Positions 59,401 through 64,000 of a stretch of 64,000 nt of DNA are shown piece after piece. The notes under the pieces were generated by a model, which saw only the letters and a program-made list of their open reading frames with translations, was not told the DNA's origin and made no database searches. The stretch's first letter is position 1. Every line of letters starts with the position of its first letter. A program made the translations under genes and the position numbers. The DNA comes from Rhyacophila brunnea. Taxonomy: Eukaryota; Arthropoda; Insecta; Trichoptera; Rhyacophilidae. Location: assembly GCA_022495005.1 (NCBI GenBank), contig JAGYXB010000698.1:310001-374000 (forward strand), given 5' to 3'.

Positions 59401-59640
59401 TATCTTCACGTCCGCATTTTTTTAAATGCAATATAATTGGCCTTTGTGGTGATCAGATCGGACGCCCCGATTGACCAAACAGCTGGTTAGACCGACTTAA
59501 GCATCTCTTCCCTTTCGGATCATATTCTCGGACATTCCCAGAGGATGTGATTTGCATCATGTAGTTCTCCGCCACATGGACATCTTGGCCGGGTTGGATA
59601 TTTTGGCCCGTTAACAGTTCAAGTAGCAGATAACGTAAAA
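59401..59640 (-). pseudogene. Non-LTR retrotransposon relic, C-terminal zinc-knuckle region
   Basis: The minus strand reads LLLELLTG, then after a frame change YPTRPRCPCGGELHDANHIL and WECPR, stop, SEREEMLKSV, stop, then PAVWSIGASDLITT. The C-P-C-G-x(4)-D-x2-H-x-L-x-x-CP pattern and the LLTGHG-like segment before it are hallmarks of the ORF2 C-terminus of R1/I/jockey elements. One frameshift (near 59605) and two stops show decay. The block is distinctly GC-richer than its flanks. The SINE tail at 59660-59770 lies immediately to its right. Confidence 0.78.
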
Positions 59641-59654
59641 GGCAGTTTGTAAAA

Positions 59655-59775
59655 ATGTTTTATTTTGACGCACAGTATGCACCTAATAGGTTGGGCAACT
59701 GGCTAATATTCATTTCTCGTAAAACAAAAACTTTTAATACAACCTCCACTCTGTGGACGCTCTTTTTAACGATTT
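59655..59775 (+). repeat. SINE tail (plus orientation)
   Basis: GGCTAATATTCATTTCTCGT followed by AAAACAAAAAC and ACAACCTCCACTCTGTGG matches the tail at 6250-6350 and the inverse of 3625-3690. It explains the beginning of the 66-codon frame at 59655-59855, which is not called as a gene. Confidence 0.6.
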
Positions 59776-61439
59776 TGTTACAATCGAACGTGATAAATAA
59801 AATTATAGGTATCACAATAGGTATTATATATTATTTATTAGGTAAACCATTTTAATTAATGTCATGTTCATTTAGTACTAACTCGATAAAACACCACAAA
59901 ATTAGTTGAAGGAGTTGACAACATCACATGGAAAATGTGAATAAAATTATATTAATATTACAATTAAAACAGTGGAATGCTACAGATAAATCAATATCAT
60001 CAAAAATTACACAAATAAGTATAATATGAAGTGAATTAATTCGTTCACTTAAAGTGAAATATATTGATACTCGTATTTGAAGGAATTTAATTATACAGTT
60101 ATTTTATATTATCTTATATATTATTTACCGCCACGAAAAAATACGAAACCAAACAGAAATAGCTTCAATTACAGTACAGTATATAAGCATTCCCACGAGA
60201 TAGATACTTTGATAAACCCACTGATAGTAAGACATCCAGCCTCAACTGAAGAACTCTCAAAAAATATTTTGAACCCTCACCATTATAAAGTCATACTTTG
60301 TTATCAGGAATACTCATATCACATACCAAGGATAGAATAGTTCTCATCCATACCACCCAAAAGACGTATACTATATTATATTATATGTTATAATGTAAAT
60401 ATCATTTTGTGAACGTCTTAAATTGTGTATAAAATGTTTTGTCTTCTTAAGTAAATAAATATAATTTATTATTTTATAACAATTATTTATGTTATGATGC
60501 ATTTACTGTATCAAAACAAAAAAATAGTCGATTTTTAATTAAAATTACAGTAATATGATATTTTTAATGCAAATAAATAAATAGTTTCATATGATATTAA
60601 TTAGGAGATAAATAACAGTTATTAATTCAGTACACTATCAGAGACAGAACGCTTTTATTACGCAAAATTAATTGGATTTCACAACTTTAAAAAATATAAT
60701 ATACTCGTATATTAAGTTATATATTGCAGTGTTTGCAAGTTTTTACGATAACAAAAATTATATAACAACAATTCATCATATTATTTTCATTTTACTTCAT
60801 ACTTCATATTAGTATCTAGAAAGATATTTTATATTTAAAACTTAGTATCTTATGGGAACGACAATTTTAAACGGTTCTGGTTCAGTTGTCTTGACTTTTG
60901 GGTGATCCAATTTCAAATCGAAATGCTACCGCCAAGTCATTTCCATTATATTTTGGAATAATCTAGTAGGTTTACAATAAAATTAATGATATTTATCTAA
61001 TTCATTTAAAGAATTCAATGGCCGATAATATTTATTAATTTGCTTTTAATCGTTTCTAGAAATAATAATATTATGTTGCTTTAAAATGGTATAGTAATGT
61101 TGATTATTGCCAAAAATATATACTAAGTTTGTATCTACGAGTATTTATCAAAATACATTTTTTACTTTTAAAGAAAAAATCAAGATAGAAAATGGCGAAG
61201 AAGCTTTTTTTTATCATAGCCATCACTCTCATGAACTAGATACTTGTCTTCAGCATTTTGTCATGATAAAAAAATATGTCTAACCAAGAATTTATGATAA
61301 AATAAATTCCCTATCTCAAAAATACCTTTCGACAAAAATTTACTTTTAAAGTTTTCCTATGTAGTAAAAATGTCTTTTATTTGATATTATTTTTTTTAAT
61401 GTAAAAATTATAAATTTTCTTTTGACCAAAATTCTTTAT
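59776..61439. other. No gene; upstream region of the coding exon
   Basis: AT-rich DNA; the 87-codon + frame at 60077-60340 is not recognised. Promoter elements of the gene at 61682 may lie here but none stand out. Confidence 0.35.
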
Positions 61440-61681
61440 TTTTTTCCAGATGCAGAACAGATGATTTAAAAAATAACATTAAAAAAATATCTTCTGAAAG
61501 AATATCCGTTAGAATATTAATATATTCAATACCCGCGTAATATTTTTCATTACAAACATGTCATAATAAGAATATATATTAAAAATATGCTGTTGTAAAT
61601 TTGTGTTAAAATAAAGATTTGTGAAAAAGATGTGGTGGTTTGAGTGTTTCGTAATAAGTTTAAATAAGAAAAGTTTTTAAA
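61440..61681 (+). promoter_or_regulatory. Probable 5' UTR region of the exon at 61682
   Basis: A T-rich tract ending in TTTTTTTCCAG at 61449 fits a 3' splice acceptor, so the 5' UTR could begin there and run into the ATG at 61682. This is inferred from one acceptor-like motif only. No TATA box or initiator could be assigned with confidence, and the transcription start may lie further upstream. Confidence 0.25.
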
Positions 61682-61815
61682 ATGGGTAACAACTCGACTT
61701 CAACAGACTGGCCGTACTTTGATTACATTCCGAACAACTTCAGTTATGACTTCGGGGTCGACGGAGATCCAGGATTTGTGCTCCGCCATGGACTTATGAC
61801 CACTACCATTTTAAG
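61682..61815 (+). CDS. First coding exon of a putative membrane receptor (rhodopsin-like GPCR?), partial gene
   Basis: The ATG at 61682 sits in an AAAATGGG context (A at -3, G at +4), with an in-frame TAA stop about 30 bases upstream. The frame encodes 44 residues plus two bases and ends at AG|GTGAGT, a consensus 5' splice donor (GT at 61816), so the intron is phase 2. The peptide begins MGNNSTSTDW, is acidic and aromatic-rich, and has N-glycosylation sequons (NNS, NFS). It ends in GFVLRHGLMTTTIL, which looks like the approach to a first membrane helix. This arrangement is usual for rhodopsin-like peptide receptors, in which a short glycosylated N-terminus precedes TM1; the RH-x-x-x-T pattern recalls SIFamide/NPFF-type receptors. 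That family call is inference. Base composition is far less AT-rich than the surroundings. No later exon was recognised before the window ends, so the first intron is probably over 2 kb. Confidence 0.72.
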
Positions 61816-62149
61816 GTGAGTCTTATGATACCCTTGTGTTTTTATAGTTATCATTCATTTGTGACTATTTAGACACTTTGAATGAAGATAGAATTGCCGT
61901 CAACTTATTACAACTGTGAATAGTTTTGATCAATATTCGATAGACATTGCCATATTTTATCAATCGGTTTAAGTTTTACCCAGAACTCTATTCTGCTGTA
62001 TATAATAATAAAACATTTATTTGGATCTTCAACCTTCATTAACTCAGAATTAGGTAATAAATTGGAATTTTAAAACATTAGTCTCATATAATAATTGTGT
62101 CGATAAGTTTTAAAACCCGCTATAACACTTTTTTGAAATAATTAAGATA

Positions 62150-62310
62150 TAATTAACTATTTCTTTTATTCAAACGAATAATTCACAAGATTTAAGAATA
62201 TATCATTCTGATTATTGAACATTATATAATTGTAATATATAATAATAATCAGAATGATATATTCTTAAATCTTGTAAATTATTCTTTTGAATAAAAGAAA
62301 TAGTTAATTA
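62150..62310. mobile_element. 161-bp near-perfect palindromic element (MITE)
   Basis: The left arm TAATTAACTATTTCTTTTAT... (62150-62216) and right arm (62244-62310) are reverse complements over 67 bp with only two mismatches (AACGAAT/AAAGAAT and TTCAC/TTTAC), around a loop of about 27 bp. Relics of one arm are at 600-680 and 13620-13700, so it is a repeated element. It lies in the intron right of the exon at 61682. The near identity of arms suggests a young copy or arm conversion. Confidence 0.85.
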
Positions 62311-62514
62311 AAAATTATTAGCAAGTACAAGAAGTTGCTTAAAAAATATTGGAGAAATTCCTAAACGTCGGTCAGTAATCATTTGTAATAGTAAAATAGC
62401 TACCTACTTTGATTTAATAAACAAAAATCAATTGCCGAAGTAACGTCATGATTTCGAAGAGCGCTGAGTGGTAGGTATTTAATAGCCAATAGCTTAAATA
62501 TTGTCGTCATTAGT

Positions 62515-62670
62515 ATGTCTTCCGTAGCATAATGGTTGAATGCGACGAGTTTGGGGCGTTTACCCGTTGGAGATGCCGGGTTCGATTCCCGACCGGTTGG
62601 CTTACTTTTTTCAAAAAAGTTTTTTCTATTGGTTGTGATATACTCTCTCAGTTAGTGTTTTTCTAAAATT
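62515..62670 (+). repeat. tRNA-derived SINE, best preserved of its family
   Basis: The A-box TAGCATAATGG (62525-62535) and B-box GGGTTCGATTCCC (62578-62590) are both near consensus. The tail TTTTTTCTATTGGTTGTGAT and CTCTCAG follows. The extended anticodon-side segment and non-pairing ends distinguish it from a tRNA gene. Family members are at 684-889 and 22977-23150. Confidence 0.68.
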
Positions 62671-63309
62671 ATATAATGTTTAATTAAGATATATAAATCG
62701 TTGGATTCTTTATTAAAATCTCTACATGAAAATTGTATCGCCTCTTTCAAAAAACGCTACGATTAACTGTCATTTGTGAAACAAAATCAATGTGTCTATC
62801 AAATCCCGTTATAATACTACTGAAAAATTCAAAAACCTTTTTAGTTCAAAAAGTTTTTGTTGATTTTCTTAATATAATGAAAAAGTCTTATAGCGGGTTT
62901 TGAAACTCAGCGACAGAATTAATTTTTAATCATTACTATCATCAATCGAAGTCAATCCAATGCCATATTATGAAAACCTCCCCCAGTTCTTTAATAATAA
63001 TTAAGTATAAGTACCTATATCAAAAACGATAAAAATATAATTTGTATAAAACGGATGTAATATTCAAATAAATTTATCTGCAATTTTATTCATTACAAAA
63101 AAAATATAACAACGAATAACTATTTGTTTTAGTAATACTGTATTTAAGTGATGTATTACTCTATTTTGTTTTGCGAGTGAAGAAACGAATACAAAGATGA
63201 CAACTTTTGAGAGACTTTTCGCAAAGCAGAGGACGCCTTCTTTTCTTTAGAAAGAAATTAGTGCTTTTCTCTCCCTGGCACCTTGCATTAGAGTAAATTC
63301 TTTAAAGTC

Positions 63310-63465
63310 AGTCAGGGCTCACTTTGAGCGTAGCAACCTCAGTCTTGGGTATTTTCTCCCAGGGTATTCCCAGGCAAAATTGAAATAGATGCTTCATATC
63401 GCCACTGTAGGATCCCATGATACGCTCGATTAAGACCGAGCTTGGTGTGGGGCAGGTTTTAATTT
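63310..63465. repeat. Dispersed repeat, copy 2 (inverse of 59095-59275)
   Basis: It aligns as reverse complement with the 59-kb copy. It contains the local palindrome GCTCGATTAAGACCGAGC and the word GGGTATTCCCAGGCA. It is GC-richer than its flanks and of unknown origin. Confidence 0.6.
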
Positions 63466-63811
63466 GGAGGGATTAACTTCAATGTTTAAAAAATAATCGA
63501 AGCATAAAAAATCCTGCCAATTTATTATTATTGCATTCTAATACATATTGTAATGACGGTTTATCGTATTCGATTTTTTTACAGGAGTGCCACTAGCCTT
63601 TCAATGAAAAAATACCTCTATATACCTAAAACCATCATTGTTTAAGAATAATTTTCGTGAAAATGCTCTACTTATTAGTAGATGGTGTATATATCAATTA
63701 AAAAATATTTGGCGTATTCGTCCGGTTAAGATCGCGAAAAATAAATAATATAATAGATAATAAGGTAAATAAACATTAAACGAACAAACAATTTAAACTA
63801 AAATTGAAAGG

Positions 63812-63869
63812 GGACGGCGCTTTAATTCTGCCTAAGGGCAGTGCGGTACTTTGTCTAGGGACGTCACTG
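63812..63869. repeat. hAT right end, same type as 6634-7146
   Basis: GGCAGTGCGGTACTTTGTCT then AGGGACGTCACTG is the inverse of CAGTGACGTCCCTAGACAAA, the terminus also seen in the hAT element at 6634-7146. The left boundary and TSD were not found. Confidence 0.55.
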
Positions 63870-64000
63870 GTCAATTCAGGCTTATATTTTGTAGATTTAA
63901 AATCTACGTACAATGTATTTTTTGCTACGGTTTTTAGTTTTTAAAATCGTTTGTAATATCATTAATAGCTTTATCGAGCTTATGGGTATAAGTACAACTT

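Larger units (their letters stand above)
61816..64000 (+). other. Presumed first intron of the gene at 61682
   Basis: It starts with the donor GTGAGT and contains the palindromic MITE, a SINE, a dispersed repeat and a hAT end. An acceptor-like TTTTTTTACAG at about 63583 is followed by a stop in each plausible frame, so no second exon was called. Confidence 0.4.

Noticed and set aside
62515..62600. Possible tRNA gene (plus)
   Set aside because: The ends do not pair as an acceptor stem, and the tail is shared with two dispersed SINE copies.
63575..63650. Second exon of the receptor gene after TTTTTTTACAG
   Set aside because: The following bases give stops within a few codons in the frame required by the phase-2 donor, and no membrane segment appears.
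1..64000. CRISPR array, prophage, bacterial operon or endogenous viral gene
   Set aside because: No regularly spaced repeats with unique spacers, no gene strings and no viral protein motifs were seen; the composition and elements are those of an insect nuclear genome.

Overview
The window looks like nuclear DNA of an insect. It is very AT-rich, has long tracts without genes, and is full of decayed transposable elements (mariner, hAT, piggyBac, several non-LTR retrotransposon relics, many tRNA-derived SINEs). The abundance of TAATATTAT-type and TAGGTACCTA words and the 16-bp GGCGCC-type repeats resemble aphid-like Hemiptera; that assignment is an impression, not a proof. No bacterial operon, CRISPR array, rRNA gene or intact tRNA gene was seen.

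Only one convincing host coding exon was found. At 61682-61815 (+) an ATG in good context opens a 44-codon reading frame with N-glycosylation sites and ends at a consensus splice donor (AG|GTGAGT). The rest of that gene lies past the right edge or in exons not recognised. It resembles the extracellular N-terminus of a rhodopsin-like (peptide) GPCR. Everything left of it is intergenic, or intronic to genes not visible here.

Layout: 0-7 kb holds two LINE relics (2.6 and 5.1 kb), SINEs and a 513-bp hAT element with an 8-bp target duplication (TSD). From 7-14 kb is nearly featureless AT-rich DNA. From 14-18 kb are a hAT element with recognisable transposase C-terminus, a 425-bp hAT element with TSD and a 0.7-kb terminal-inverted-repeat (TIR) element. 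At 21-27 kb are an element with 16-bp tandem repeats at its ends, a hAT element inserted into a mariner transposase, and a second, inverted copy of the 0.7-kb element. From 29-35 kb are a 0.5-kb TIR element (second copy at 50 kb), a 303-bp foldback element, a TTAA-flanked piggyBac derivative that keeps only the cysteine-rich domain, and a CpG-rich block that may be regulatory. From 36-60 kb are SINEs, more LINE relics (43.9, 44.5-45.2, 52.6, 54.1, 59.4 kb), tandem repeats and a compact ETS/CRE/octamer-like cluster at 55.3 kb. From 61-64 kb are the coding exon, a nearly perfect 161-bp palindrome, a SINE and a hAT end.

No new multi-gene system was found. The most notable items are the CRD-only piggyBac derivative with a splice acceptor, the element families with inverted or tandem ends, and the two candidate regulatory clusters.
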